From assembly GCA_964036155.1 (NCBI GenBank), contig OZ038423.1, forward strand, positions 78,011,249-78,075,248: a stretch of 64,000 bases of DNA. Reading direction: 5' to 3'. The translations under genes and the position numbers were made by a program. Below are positions 11,410-29,016 of this stretch, in pieces. The notes under the pieces were generated by a model. That model worked only from the letters and a program-made list of their open reading frames with translations. It was not told the origin of the DNA and made no database searches. The stretch is from Diploscapter coronatus. Lineage: Eukaryota; Nematoda; Chromadorea; Rhabditida; Rhabditidae. Numbering within the stretch: position 1 is the first letter of the stretch; each line of letters opens with the position of its first letter.

Positions 11410-14400
11410 ATGCTGTCAGCTTCTCGCTGGCGTTACCTCGAGCATGTGTGGCTCATCCTTTGCCTAGCTTCAATCAGCAGTGGAATTGTCTACAACGAGT
11501 TGATGTCTGGGGAACCACTTGAAGGAACGTGCAAGGAGGGTGAAATCTACCTGATGAACAACACTCAGGTCGGACACAAGTGCACTAGCGGAAGTCTTCA
11601 GTTCCAAGGTAAGAATTCGATCAGGTCTATATTGGAATTTGTTCAACGTTAGGATGCTATCCTCTCCGGATGCCAACGCCCTTCTTTGCTGTTGGAGAAA
11701 CTTGGTACGACAGCCAGAAGGAAGGCACACTCTACAAGTGCCAGGAAACTGAATTCCAAGTCGTTGGTAAGTTAGTAGCACTGCTTCTGTAGAAAGAGTT
11801 CCATGTTTAGGTTGCATGCACCTTGGCAAACTGATCAAGTTGGGAGAATTCACCAACTTCACTGACGATGGACTTCAAGTAATCCTATGGTATTAGGCAA
11901 AATCTTAAAGTTTCTTTCAGGCGCGACGGATTTACGACGAGGACTTGTGCAAATTCAAATGTGCTTTATTACCGAAGGGTGAGCTAAGCACGAAGATCGA
12001 CTTTCCTAACTCTCAACTTTCATAGATGATGACCCGCTCTGCAAGAAACACGACCCAAACGCGCTATGGGGGAAGGATGGGTTCGTTAAACCGGTCAGCA
12101 TAATATGCATGAAGCGACGACCAAGATGAATGCGAATACCTATTTTCTAGTTAGAAACTTCTACCAATCGGGCAGAATAAAGATTTCTGATATTATATGA
12201 GACTTAGTGCATTGTCAATGCATACACGTCCAGAAAATTTTCGCCGTCTCGGTTATCATCCATCTCCGGTGAAAATATACTAAAATCAATTTCCAGAAAA
12301 GTTGGAATTTCAGCAAACAGCTGTGAAACGTGCTCATTGCCAAAAATTTCTCCACCCGTTTGTTCTATTTTGGAAAGCAACCAGTCATTTCTATCAAGAA
12401 AATCGCGAGAGAGATCTCGTATAATGGCGCACAGGGCTAGCGCAGTTTCAAGAATGAGCTGAAGACTTACGACAATCGTGCGCATTCATCGTTCATTCAT
12501 TGAATTCTAATTTTTACAGCCTCTAGAAATTTTGATTTTAGTCTATTTTCACCGGAGATGGATGACAAGTAGAAGTTGGTTAATGTGCAAAAATAGGTAT
12601 TCAACTTCTTTTTGGCCGCCATTTTACGTGCTATCGAAATTTGCCACGACTTCAAAATTTTAGGTCACTCCCCCAATCATAGCCGCGGACGGAAACTCTT
12701 TGGTAAATCTACTTACAATTTTGCCAAATTGTTTTGCCCCAATTCTGGGAGGTGCAAATTGGTGCACCTATTTTGTGAATTGATATATAGAAGGGGAGAA
12801 ATAGTACGTGAAAATGAGAGTGACTTTCAAATTATCATTTTCTGCCCTATTTTCGACTTTCTAGATTTCGGGATAACAATATCAACAGTGGGCGTATGCC
12901 ATTGCGCATCAAAGACTTGGGCGCACAATAGCATACCTTGGTGCGCAGTGACCGTTCCCCATCAATAATCGAGCAATTTCAGCCAACGAGCCCACCAGTT
13001 CCGACGCGGTTGGTGCCGATTTTGCCAAATAACAAGAAAGTCTTCCCCGAAACACCGAGTTAGTGTCCCTTTCAGGACGCTGATGAAAAAGAATGAATTT
13101 TAGTCGATGAAAACCAGGCAGACTACCTGGACATGACGAAGGAAATGTCGATCGTCGAAACTGTAAAAGATGTAGGCTAATTTGAGAATGTACCAGACTT
13201 ACACTAAGCACGGTTGATTGTGCATCTCTCAAACACTTACAAATAAATGTCAATATTCCAAGCTACCCTAACAAATTTCAACACAGCACTTTTTAGGATT
13301 CATGGGTTGATCCTAATCCATGGAAAGAGCCTCGTGCAGTTGAGGATTTGAGCTCGCCAGAATTTGGACAGAAGTTCAGAATGGAGAGCTCGAAGAAGTA
13401 CTGGTCCCACTTCAACAAGAAGACTAGACGATTCTGTACGAGTGAGTGTAAATGGTTCACCATTTCGATTCAATTTGTCAACCTTTAGAAATGACGGATG
13501 ACAAGTTCGAAGGCTGTTCTCTGTTGGCACCAGTCTGCAGAGACGATGTCCTTTTTGCGTTCCAGGACGAGACGAAGATCTATCCTCAATACTCGAAGGT
13601 ATCATGCTTTACAGAAAGAAAGTCAACGTTCGAGCATCAACAGCACTCCTTCAAGGAAGATAGTATTCTTGTCACAAGAATGCGGTTCATTGTTATCGAT
13701 AAAATCTAATCCTGAAATTCCAGTACCTCCCAATCTTCTCGAACATCATGTACATGCAAACCGCCAAAGAAATGGCATTGACTGCTCCGTCCTTCTTCAA
13801 AGCCATCTATGAGATTCAGTGTAAGTGAAGATAAACTTTCTCCCAATATTATTCCGGCGGTAGTTTTCTAGTCTGCTTCCGCAAATAGCATGAAGGTCAT
13901 GTATGGATCTGTCTTTAGATGTGTTAGATTGTCTAACAAGCACATTCCATCATTCTTGATATTCATCATTGTTCTGTCTGATATGAACCAACTAATTAGT
14001 TTCATTATCATCTTGTAGCGATGAAGCTAGAGACGTACAGACTGTTCCGTGCCGTGCAAGTGATCGTCAACATCTACGACACTCGATTTGCCAACATCAC
14101 AGTGGAAGATGCCGATCCAACTTGCGCAAGCATGATGAACAAGTGAGTCGAAGCGAACCATGCATCTGTGAACAAATGGGAATTTTAGATGTTCAAACCG
14201 TGATATTGAAGCATGCCGGAGTCTGGGCGAGAACAAAGCTTGCGATGACATCAAGATCGAGCCAAGTAGACTTTTTCGTAAGAATATCAATAGTCGGAGA
14301 AATTCTTAGGCCCATGCTGTGACAACAGCTGTCAACAGCGCAATGATCTGACCAAAGCACTTGTGGAGTATCTATGCCCCGATACCTGCCTCGTTCAGCC

Positions 14401-15343
14401 AGTACAGCTTCAAGGCAAGACGTAAACAGTAAACTGAATGCAGCATGAACTCTTTTCAGGTCTATCACCCTACCAACTCGCCTACCACATGCAGGACGCA
14501 TTCACCTGCCCTGATCCTCAGAACTCCTTCGTTCCGGTGATGACCACAGAAGTGCCCATCGGAAACGATGGCAAGCCCGTCTCGAGTCTCGTCTCGACTC
14601 ACGGATTCCCGGGCGTCAACTTCGACAAGTCAGGAAAGGCTCCCGCCGTCATCGTTCCCATGGATCCATCGACCATTCCTCCTATTCCGAAAGCTCCTGG
14701 TCCGGCTCAGATGAGCGCACCTCTGCCTCCTAGGCCTGCTCAAGCAGGTCCACCACTTCCACCTCAAGCACCCCCTATCCCAAACGCACCAACCATCCCA
14801 CCCAGACCACCCACAGTTCCTGTGGCGAACGATGTCAGACGAACCCCTGGTCCATCCCGTCAGACTCTTCCGACTGCCCCAAGGGTCTCAAGTCGAAACG
14901 GTCCTGGTCCTACCTTGCCTCCTGTTGCAGCACCTATAATGACAACTACGATATCAAATACTCCTACAACCTCATTTACTCCTCAGTTGGTAAGAAACTG
15001 ACTCTTATCCACATAACAGGCCCCTTGTGCTTATTTATCTGTTGGTATTCGTTATCGTCATCGGATTTAGGTTTGAAGGGATAGAAAAATTCGATAGCGA
15101 ATTTCAGCCATAAATGATGATCACATAAGATGAAAAATACGGGCTTCAAAATATAGACCGAAAAGAAAACTTTGCAAATGAATTCATTCATTCATTCAGG
15201 TGGTACCTGCAAACGCATTTGCGAACCCGCCACCATCTCCTTTGTTGAAGCAAGCAGGCTCTCCTCCGATACCCCCGAGTGGAGGAGGACCACCCCCAAT
15301 TCCCCTTGTTCCCACGCTCCCACCTCGACCCCCTGGCAAGTGA
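11410..15343 (+). CDS. secreted multi-exon protein: cysteine-containing N-terminus, proline-rich C-terminus
   Basis: The ATG at 11410 opens a signal-anchor-like segment, HVWLILCLASISSGIV, so the product should be secreted. Early exons have repeated pairs of cysteines and aromatic residues (CKEGEIYLMNNTQVGHKC, then CYPLRMPTPFFAVGETWYD, LYKCQETEFQVVGC). This resembles the fibronectin-type-I-like module of nematode MIG-18-type matrix proteins; I rate that as likely, not certain. A small exon (DDDPLCKKHDPNALWGKDG) follows. After an 0.9-kb intron come about nine more exons, including LETYRLFRAVQVIVNIYD, CSNRDIEACRSLGENKAC and GPCCDNSCQQRNDL. The last two exons are very proline-rich (APLPPRPAQAGPPLPPQAP and similar), with the stop at 15341. 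All junctions I tested are in phase. The two halves could be separate genes or alternative forms: the first half also reads through to a stop near 12128 with AATAAA at 12174. One junction near 14420 would use a GC donor. Confidence 0.7.
12257..12565. repeat. foldback element L with an internal open frame
   Basis: A 309-bp element in the long intron of the proline-rich secreted protein gene. The arms are nearly identical over about 33 bp: the left reads TCATCCATCTCCGGTGAAAA and the right ends with its complement, TTTTCACCGGAGATGGATGA. Between them is a 93-codon minus-strand open frame (12204-12485, running past the left arm) with no recognised motif. Confidence 0.75.
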
Positions 15344-15578
15344 TTCGAATCATCACGATACTGATCTCGTATCGCAATTCTATGACATGTCGTACACACT
15401 TATGGATCGATTTTGAACATCGAATTCTACATTATAAAATGCTGGTTTTGCTTGTTTTCAATCACTTGTCTTCTAGTTTGAAGCTTTAATCTCGTGCATC
15501 TCAGAAATCATCATCTCAGTTCCTATCTAACGTTCATTTGTGTCGAAAATTTTGGTAAATTTATCCGAAAAAGAAACG

Positions 15579-15584
15579 AATAAA
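15579..15584 (+). terminator. polyadenylation signal for the proline-rich secreted protein gene
   Basis: AATAAA about 235 bp after the plus-strand stop codon, and before the convergent stop of the mitochondrial EF-G gene at 15827. Confidence 0.5.
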
Positions 15585-15826
15585 CAATTTTAGCATAACA
15601 ACTAACAATCATTCTATCAATGATAACAAGAGTTTCTTGAAAATTTTCTACCTACTATAAAATCTACTTTGGCTTGACTGGTGGTTTAAAAAGAATTAAA
15701 AAATTTTTAGAAGGCATAAAATTGTGCAAGAAAATGACGGTCGATTTTTCTCTGCGCACTTAAAAAATGAAAGTTTGAGATTTCGATTGGAAAGATGACA
15801 ATATATTTTTTAAAATAAAAATTTAC

Positions 15827-21781
<5,955 letters not shown>

Positions 21782-22887
21782 CGTTTGAGCTGTCGATACC
21801 CTAAAATCATTTTCTACCAATTCGAAATCACGAAAATCTCCATCGAAACCCGAAAAATAAAAAAAGAATCTTTGAAAATTACTCGAATTCGCCGATTGAA
21901 GATTCGTACAGTCCACCCACTCTTTTTCTTCCCTTGTCAATGTATTTCACTTCACAAAAATGGGGTGGATTTTTTAATTTTCAATTGGCTATCTTGATGA
22001 ATTCTCCAAAGCGCCTTAGACAAAAGTTCGAGCTGTAGATTCAAAGAGAATTCAATAATAGGCTGCCTGAAGGCGAAATTTGCCTGGGTTTGGCAATTGC
22101 AGAGCAGGGAATGTAGGGCGTGACTGGCGCGTGGGATTGGCCCATTCTGGCGGGAAATTCAAGAGACCGACGGGTGGAGGCCCGCCCCTCCTTCTTCTCT
22201 TCCACCCCTCTGCCTCGCGCCCTGTCTTGTCTTCCCTCGGGCTGCCCCCTCTGTCCCCTGTGCCGTCGACGTCTGCCTGCACCGATCCATCTACCGCCCA
22301 AACTTGTGCATCCACGTTTTACCGCATTTCCCAAACTGACACCCCCCACCACAGACTGCCCCTAATTCTATCGGTCCCTTATCAAAGCGTTATCAGAATT
22401 ATCGTCGCCTTTCGAAAGGCTCGATTTTAGGTATCCGCTACCGAGTTCACAAGCATTCAGAAAGTGAAAGAACATGTTCGATAATTTTGAGAAGTGGCCC
22501 GCGACCCATCTCGGAAAATCGATATTCTTTCGCTGAACTCCTCTAACATTTTTACTCTCGATGACTAGCGTAATTAGGGCAATTATCGTTCATTTTTTCC
22601 TAATTATCAGATTTCTATTTTTTTCTGATTTGATAGACTAGTGATAAGTTCTCGAATTATCCAAATCCATCAGCTGAATTATTCTCTCATCGGATTGCCA
22701 CTAATTTCAACTTTTTTCGTGATTACTAACTTTCGAAATTTCAGAATTCGTTGAAAACAATTGAAAAGTTAGCGATCGGCGTCCGGTAGTCTAAATTTGT
22801 TCGAGTTTGAGGCGGATCGCGTCGAGTCGAGGGAATTGAGGACGGGGAATGGGAACTCGTAGTCCTGCAGTTGGGTCGGCAGTTCCC
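21782..22887. promoter_or_regulatory. shared promoter region between mitochondrial EF-G and E2F
   Basis: The two genes start 1.1 kb apart and point away from each other. The middle (about 22080-22330) is unusually GC- and C-rich for this AT-rich window, and contains a CCAAT box in reverse and a perfect E2F-type site (listed separately). Open frames across the C-rich part on both strands are low-complexity and unlikely to be proteins. Confidence 0.6.
22136..22157. promoter_or_regulatory. reverse CCAAT box followed by an E2F consensus site
   Basis: ATTGG (CCAAT on the other strand) at 22136-22140 is followed by GGCGGGAAA at 22149-22157, whose complement TTTCCCGCC matches the E2F/DP binding consensus TTTSSCGC. 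The 8-bp gap between the two and the GC-rich setting fit a cell-cycle promoter. It lies about 730 bp upstream of the E2F start codon and 370 bp upstream of the mitochondrial EF-G start. Confidence 0.5.
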
Positions 22888-25800
22888 ATGCACGGAGGCA
22901 TCTCTCCGAAAGTCGAAGTGTAAGATTTTTTCCCAATTTTTTGTTCATCAAAAATCGAGAAGGATTCGGAATATTTTATTCACAAAAATAATTTTTTTTA
23001 AAGTTTATTGTGTGCAGCCATGTTCATACTCTTCTTCTCATGCGATGAAGAAAATATTCTTCAGACCATTCAAGATAAACTTGCAATTTTTTCTCAAATA
23101 AATCATTTTGCAGGGTGTACAAAAATCTAATTTTGAATTTACGTTCGCGTTTTGAAAATTATCCCGAAAAGTGCTTTGCGTTAGCGTTAGTGGGATAATT
23201 CTATTTCATGTACCCACCACATTTTCCCTCCTCTATAAAGTGAGACGGTCTGTACATGTACCCACCAATATGGTTTCATGTACCCACCCACTCGAAGTTT
23301 ATAAAGCATGCTACAGATGCGCGGGCTGTTAACATTTTCAAATTTATTCATATTTTTAGGATAAATTAGTGTTTTTTTCGCGAAATTTTGGCTCATTATT
23401 TTTTTTAACTGATAAATCCCGTTGTTACTTGTTGCGATTTTCTGCTTAATTATTTGCCATTAGTTTTTAAAACTTCGTGTTGTTTGTTTTTAAAGCGTGT
23501 CATTCAATTGAGAAAAATATAAATTAGGCTCATAGAAAAAGACCGTTTTCTGAGAAATAGCATGAGGGAAGGGAAAAAGGTAGGGAAAAGTGATCTTTTT
23601 CTAAACTGGTGTCCCGATGTGCCGGTCTTGTTCTAGGAGTCAGAAATTATGGTTACAAAAATTTAGATGATGAAAATAACTTAACGTTTCTTCGTTACGA
23701 TACTTGCGTGATTTTTAGCACTCTAAATATGTTACTTTTGTGAAGGGGGTACATGAAATGGAATGGTGGGTACATTAAATAGAATGGTGGGTACATTAAA
23801 TAGAATGGTGGGTACATTAAATAGAATGGTGGGTACATTAAATAGAATGGTGGGTACATTAAATAGAATAGGCGGGTACGTGAAATGGAACAAAGTGGGT
23901 ACATGTACAGACTGTCAAAAATTCACTATTGTGGCCGATCTCGTGGGTACATGAAATGGAAGTTTCCCTATATAAGCCCTTTCATGTACCCACCGTTCCA
24001 TTTAATGTACCCACCGTTCCGTTTCATGTACCCACTTTGTTCCGTTTCATGTACCCACCCAAATCCACGTTCGATTTCGTGTACCCACTCGGTTTCATGT
24101 ACCCACTAACATTTTCAATGGAGTGGGTACATGTACAGACCGTGGGTACATGCAAAAGGCGGGTACATGTAACCGATTTTTCCCGAGCACGCATATTGAG
24201 GCAATCGAGAGCGCTGAATCCAAGTATGAGATCTAGGGTTATGGGTGGGTGGGCATGGAACAGATCTATGCGCATACACTTACCACGAACAAGGATAAGC
24301 AATATTTCGGTACCAGGCTCCGAATTAACGAATAAGGGTAGGCAGAACGGTACTAGGATTTTTTTTTACTAAAATGGAAATCATATTTGGATTCAGCGCC
24401 CTTGATTACCCCAATATACGTGCTCCATATGGTCGAATTCGTTAGCGCATACCTGCACTTGAAATGCTTCTTTTGCAGTGCCACCCCCAACTCCGATCAC
24501 TATTGGCAGAACGTGAATCTGAGCACGCCAACCACGGCACCGCCCACCTTCTCCTACTCTGCTTCCACCAACAAAACCAAACAACCTGCTGTAAGTCGAC
24601 TACTTTTTTCCTTCTAGGCAATATTCTGTTCTTAACGGTAGAAAGATCTCTTCATCTCTCCATTTTCTTCTCACTGTTTCTAGCTGGAGCAGAGAAATAG
24701 TATAAGAAAAAGGGGAAGAAGATTTTTCTGACGTTAAATTACAGGACGCAGTGTTTTGAAAATAAAAGATTCAGGCTCGTCGTCGGCTGAATCTAAATGA
24801 GACGTCGAATTTTTCCCATTTCAACGACGACATGCAAATGCACAATATCGTAAGTTTTTTTAACGTTTTTCTTGTGAAATCATTGGGTATACGTAAAAAA
24901 AATTATTGAAAACCCTAGTGAAGTTCTTCCAAAATGGATCATTTTTGATGGTATCTATTTGCAAGGAAGGAAACGGATAATTTTTGAAAGATTTAAAACG
25001 GTATCAAATTTCAGTATCAACAACCCCAACAACACAACTACCCTCCTGTGGAATCGGGGAATTTGATGCACTGTCTGCCTCGTGGAATCGCGCCGACATT
25101 CTCCCCTGCACATGGCACTAACAAACGGGTTGGCAAGAGGAAGGCTCCCAAGTCTGAACCGTCTGAGGATGGGGGTAACTTTTAAACCTCCTCTTTATAT
25201 ATCATTTGCAAAAATTACGAATTGTTGCATTTCAAATTTGAAATTTGATATTAAAAGAAGGCTGAATGCTAAACTCGGAAATTCTCATAGAAAACATGAA
25301 TTTTCAGACTACGCCTCAGGCTCCATGGTGAATCGTAATTTAGCGGCAGGAAATAACTCCACAGGCAGCACCCGACTCGATCACTCGCTACTCGTCACGA
25401 CAAGAAAATTCCTCAACCTGAAAGATCAATCAGGGGTTGCTACTTTTTCTTCCAACAAAACGAAAGAATAAGTTTCAGGTGCTGAATTTGAACGAAGCAG
25501 CAAATGCATTGGGCGTGCCGAAGAGAAGGCTGTACGACATAACGAATGTGCTGGAAGGAATCGATTTGGTCGAGAAGATTGGGAAGAACTCCATCAGATG
25601 GAAGTAAGAAGACGTTGAAGTTAAAAAGTGTTCAACTAAAATAAATAATGAAATCTGGAGAGGTCCAAAGAAGGAATTTCAGCGACACTTTTCATATCGA
25701 TAAACTAGAAAATAGTCATACAATTTCACTACAAGAACTTTCATTGAAGAAGTGCTAGATCAATTTTCAGTCAGCTCAGCAAATTTGTCCGTTTCAGATC

Positions 25801-27993
25801 AGACGATGTGGACTTCGGTCAGATGGACGTGCTGCAGGACGAACTCGCTGCTCTGGATTGTGAAGAGACAGCTCTCGATTCCCTGCTGCACGATGTCAGC
25901 TCCGCACTCAAACTCACCAAGGAAGATCCCGTTGATAAACCGTACAGGTCGGAATTTTATAATTATTTTAGCTGGGATCAGACCTAGGGAGCACTTTCGT
26001 CAGACGAAGAAAATATGCGGGGAGTAGGTCGCAAGGGTTTTCTGACGCTCGTCCTCTCTAGGACTGGCTGGGATACTTTCTCCTTATTTTAAGCGTGTCG
26101 GAGTTAAACAATCAGTGTCATAAATTGCAAAGTAATTTGATGAAATCAAAGTTGTTGTTTCAGTTATGTCCGCTACTCTGAAATGCGCGGTCTGCCTCAT
26201 TTCGAGAATCAAATTCTGATCGCAATCAAGGCACCGCCCGACTCGTCTTCCAGCATGGAGGTAGGATTTTTGCTTCAGATTTACAAAATTCGAATGATAA
26301 GAATGGAATTTCTGATTAAAAAAAAACACACACACACACACATTTCTCTTTAGCAAAGTGCTTCGCTTATCAAGGTGGTTAACTTTCTAAAATATTTCTT
26401 AGAACTTTTTTTTTTGCTATTCAACATTTTTTATTATTTTTAGGTGGCAGACCCAGTGCGGACTCGTCTATTCCAGATGGTAGTGCGTAACAAGCAGCGC
26501 ATGCCACTCAGTGCTTATCTCTGCCCGGCCGAAAGTCACACCTGCAGCAGTTTCGAGCACTGCATCACGGATGTCGATGGGAACGAAGACGTCAAACCCC
26601 TCGTGGGAGGAATCAAGGGTTCGAGTTTCGATGAAATTGCGAAAATTCACTTGTTTTGAAGAAAAATGGCCTCTTGTATATTTATAGACGACTTTTTCTT
26701 ATTTCTCCGCTTTTCCTACATTCCCACTCTCCCTATTCGTCTGTAAAACAGGGCCAAGAAAAATAATAATAATAATAGATTTTCTTTTTTTTATCATTAC
26801 ATTTCATCTCAAGATTGATTAGCTTTCCATAAATTCAAGAGTTTAGATTCTTTACTGTTATTCCTATCATAAACTCGAATGAAAATTTCAATTTCAGAAG
26901 AACTGAGTACTTCCGGCCCCCTGCACCTTCCCTCTCACCAATCGGGCCACCATCTCACACTACTCGAGTCCCGCAGGCCCGTCTCAGGTCCATCCCACTA
27001 CCACCTCCACTCGGCCACTGCACCGACTCACTCCGCCTCTTCCATCGCTCATTCCGCCCCATCGAACAGCAGCCAGCACTTGCCAAATTCACAGCTGCAG
27101 GATTTGACAAACGCGAATTTCGTCCTGCCACCGACACATTCTCATGGAAATTGTGAGTAGGAATTTTGTAAGAATGAATTTCCGGAAATACAGGATTTGC
27201 CTTTCAACTTGGCGATTTTGCATACACTGGAATGCAATCACTGATCAGTTTCCTGTTTCTGATATTGACATGCTGTCAAGATACAAATGAATCCTTAAAG
27301 TTTCAAGGGAAAAATCGACGATTTGTATGGAAGCGGAAATTCGTCAATTTCAATTTTAGTGTCTGCCTCTCAACTGACTGCCGACTTGATAACCCCGGGC
27401 AAATATCCATATTCCGGAGTCTATATGAGTCCTCTCAAGGTTCAGTCGAAGAAAATTTTCTAGCTAAACAGTCAAATTCAGATGCTATCAGAAGAGACCT
27501 CCTCTGTCTACATGCCCATTGCAGAAAGCCATTCCAGCACCTCTTCGCAAAATGCTAATCATGAAATTGAGGTAAAAATCGCCTAAAAAATTAGAAAATT
27601 AGTTTTGTCAGTCGAATAAAACGAATATCATAATTCCCGACAAATCACTTTTACAAATAGTAAAAAACAAAAATGACCAAATCTTTCCTTCCGATTTTCA
27701 ACAAATTATTTGTCGACTGAAAATCAGACTTGGGACGTTTTCCGCCGCAAATATTCCTTATGCGGCGAATTATTCCAGTCAGCTGAGTTACTATCCTTAA
27801 TAATAGAGCGAGAGACGATGATGAGTTTTTGCAGTGGAAAAGTCCCAGGTTTACTGGAAATCTAAAATGATATTTTTAGAAGAACATGTTCCTGCCATTG
27901 GATGCTCTCGACACCGAGCCCTACACATTCGGAACTCCGTCAGACCCAGCCAATCTGAACGACCTGTTCTCTCCAAACGATTGGGGTCATTAG
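22888..27993 (+). CDS. efl-1: E2F-family transcription factor
   Basis: Cell-cycle transcription factor that binds DNA with a DP partner and is restrained by Rb-type proteins in the nucleus. The ATG at 22888 ([11 protein letters not shown]) joins in phase, across a first intron of about 1.55 kb, to an exon starting [14 protein letters not shown]. The DNA-binding domain is split over two exons: [20 protein letters not shown] and [20 protein letters not shown] followed by [20 protein letters not shown]; the [12 protein letters not shown] core is intact. Next come the dimerisation coiled coil ([20 protein letters not shown]) and the marked box ([24 protein letters not shown]). A Ser/His/Pro-rich linker leads to a C-terminal acidic segment, [12 protein letters not shown], the probable transactivation/Rb-binding region, before the stop at 27991. 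About twelve exons, no defects seen. Having the C-terminal activation motif makes it a classical E2F; the exact orthologue name is an inference. Confidence 0.95.
23199..24175. repeat. GTGGGTACAT array: tandem and inverted copies in E2F intron 1
   Basis: About twenty copies of GTGGGTACAT or its complement in just under 1 kb. Three copies point one way at 23205-23290. Nine then point the other way, including five consecutive 21-bp units of the form GTGGGTACATTAAATAGAAT plus G at 23766-23870. Six reversed copies follow at 23980-24110, and three more turn back at 24122-24170. The outer motifs TCTGTACATGTACCCACC (about 23250) and GTGGGTACATGTACAGACC (about 24123) are inverted repeats of one another. 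The array lies inside the first intron of E2F. Because 21 is a multiple of 3, the tandem block also makes open frames with repeated peptides, which I do not regard as genes. Confidence 0.9.
25981..26064. repeat. foldback element, family A, copy 2
   Basis: An 84-bp element in an E2F intron, inverted relative to 331-414 and very similar to it, including the internal ATGCGGGGAGTAGGTCGCAA. The ends are GACCTAGGGAGCACTTTCG and GTCCTCTCTAGGAC. Confidence 0.85.
26327..26342 (+). repeat. CA dinucleotide microsatellite
   Basis: Eight CA units after an A-run in an E2F intron; likely length-variable. Confidence 0.9.
26669..26755. repeat. foldback element, family E, copy 2
   Basis: An 87-bp element in an E2F intron, just after the exon ending GGIKG. 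The ends GGCCTCTTGTATATTTATAG and CGTCTGTAAAACAGGGCC are complementary, with a pyrimidine-rich middle. Confidence 0.7.
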
Positions 27994-27999
27994 AATGGA

Positions 28000-29016
28000 A
28001 ATATGTAAGCGATTTATCACTTTGCTGCCTAATAGTTTCTCACCGAATTGAAATTTATTTGGCCTTTACTGCTTTTCTATCATCTTTGACCATAAATAGT
28101 ATGACAAGAAAGCGTACACAATTTTTGAATTCTAAGAATTTGTCGATAACAAAAGTAAGTTAAAAAGCTGAATTTCAGAATTCTTCATAATAACAAGTGG
28201 ACTTATCTGGATGAACAGAATCACATGATGAACCGGTTATTTTTACCTAGAATTGCGAGTGAGTTTCCTTCTTTTTTATCTTTCTTTAACTAGCTACTTA
28301 TCTTTTGACTATGTTCTGATGATTTCTTTATATATTTGTTAAAGTGCAGCAATATTTAATTATTTTATCAAGATTTTATATCGTTTTTTTAATTGTTAAA
28401 ATTTAAAAATTATGTATGGAATATGACAAGGTGAATCATACCTTTTATTACAATTCCTTATTCTAATTGGAATATTCTAGAAGTTATTCGGTTAAATCGT
28501 TCATTTTCTATGACAATCCTATATAATTTGTAGTCTAATCGTTAGCGATTCGCCTTATTCCTTGTGAGTTCTTGGTACAATGATAAAATTCAGCCGAATA
28601 TCATTAAATCAAAGAGCTCGCACAGCAATAGCTTTTTGACTTGTTGGAAAATTCATTCAATTTTGCAGATTACAATTATGAAAGTGCAGAATAAAACGAG
28701 AAGAACCAATGGGAATATCATTGCGAGGAAATTTTCTTCCTTTCAGAAATGAAGGTCAGATCATCCCTCTGCAAAACGATATCTCGAGTTTTCCTACAAG
28801 TCAATTAACTCCGTCTTTTTCATGCCGTAATTTCAATCGACTATCGACCCATCGACATTCTCTCCCGTTTCCTCAAGTTTCATCTTTCAACCATCATTTG
28901 GCCTTATCCTTTCATATTCATCATTCGAATGCTCTGCCTTATCTTCATAAACTGCGCGCTTTGTTCACTGTTTATCACTTTTTCCTATCAAATAAAAATG
29001 TCGAGAAACACTGCCC
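28000..29016. other. no gene recognised between E2F and the next minus-strand gene
   Basis: About 1 kb, AT-rich, between convergent stops. It should hold the E2F 3' UTR. Short plus-strand open frames (for example 28709-29023) lack conserved motifs. Confidence 0.5.

Noticed and set aside
12204..12485. 93-codon minus-strand frame as a separate gene
   Set aside because: It lies mostly inside a foldback element within an intron and has no signal peptide, motif or promoter; kept only as a finding about the element.
22041..22430. Overlapping frames on both strands in the E2F upstream region
   Set aside because: They lie in C-rich low-complexity promoter DNA and overlap on opposite strands; no conserved motif.
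23766..23870. Regular short repeats resembling a CRISPR array
   Set aside because: Units are directly adjacent with no unique spacers, and the genome is eukaryotic.
23695..23904. Minus-strand frame with repeated FYLMYPP units (and a complementary plus-strand frame with VGTLNRM units)
   Set aside because: It is the 21-bp tandem DNA repeat read as codons; 21 is a multiple of 3, so any frame stays open. No start context or splice structure supports a protein.
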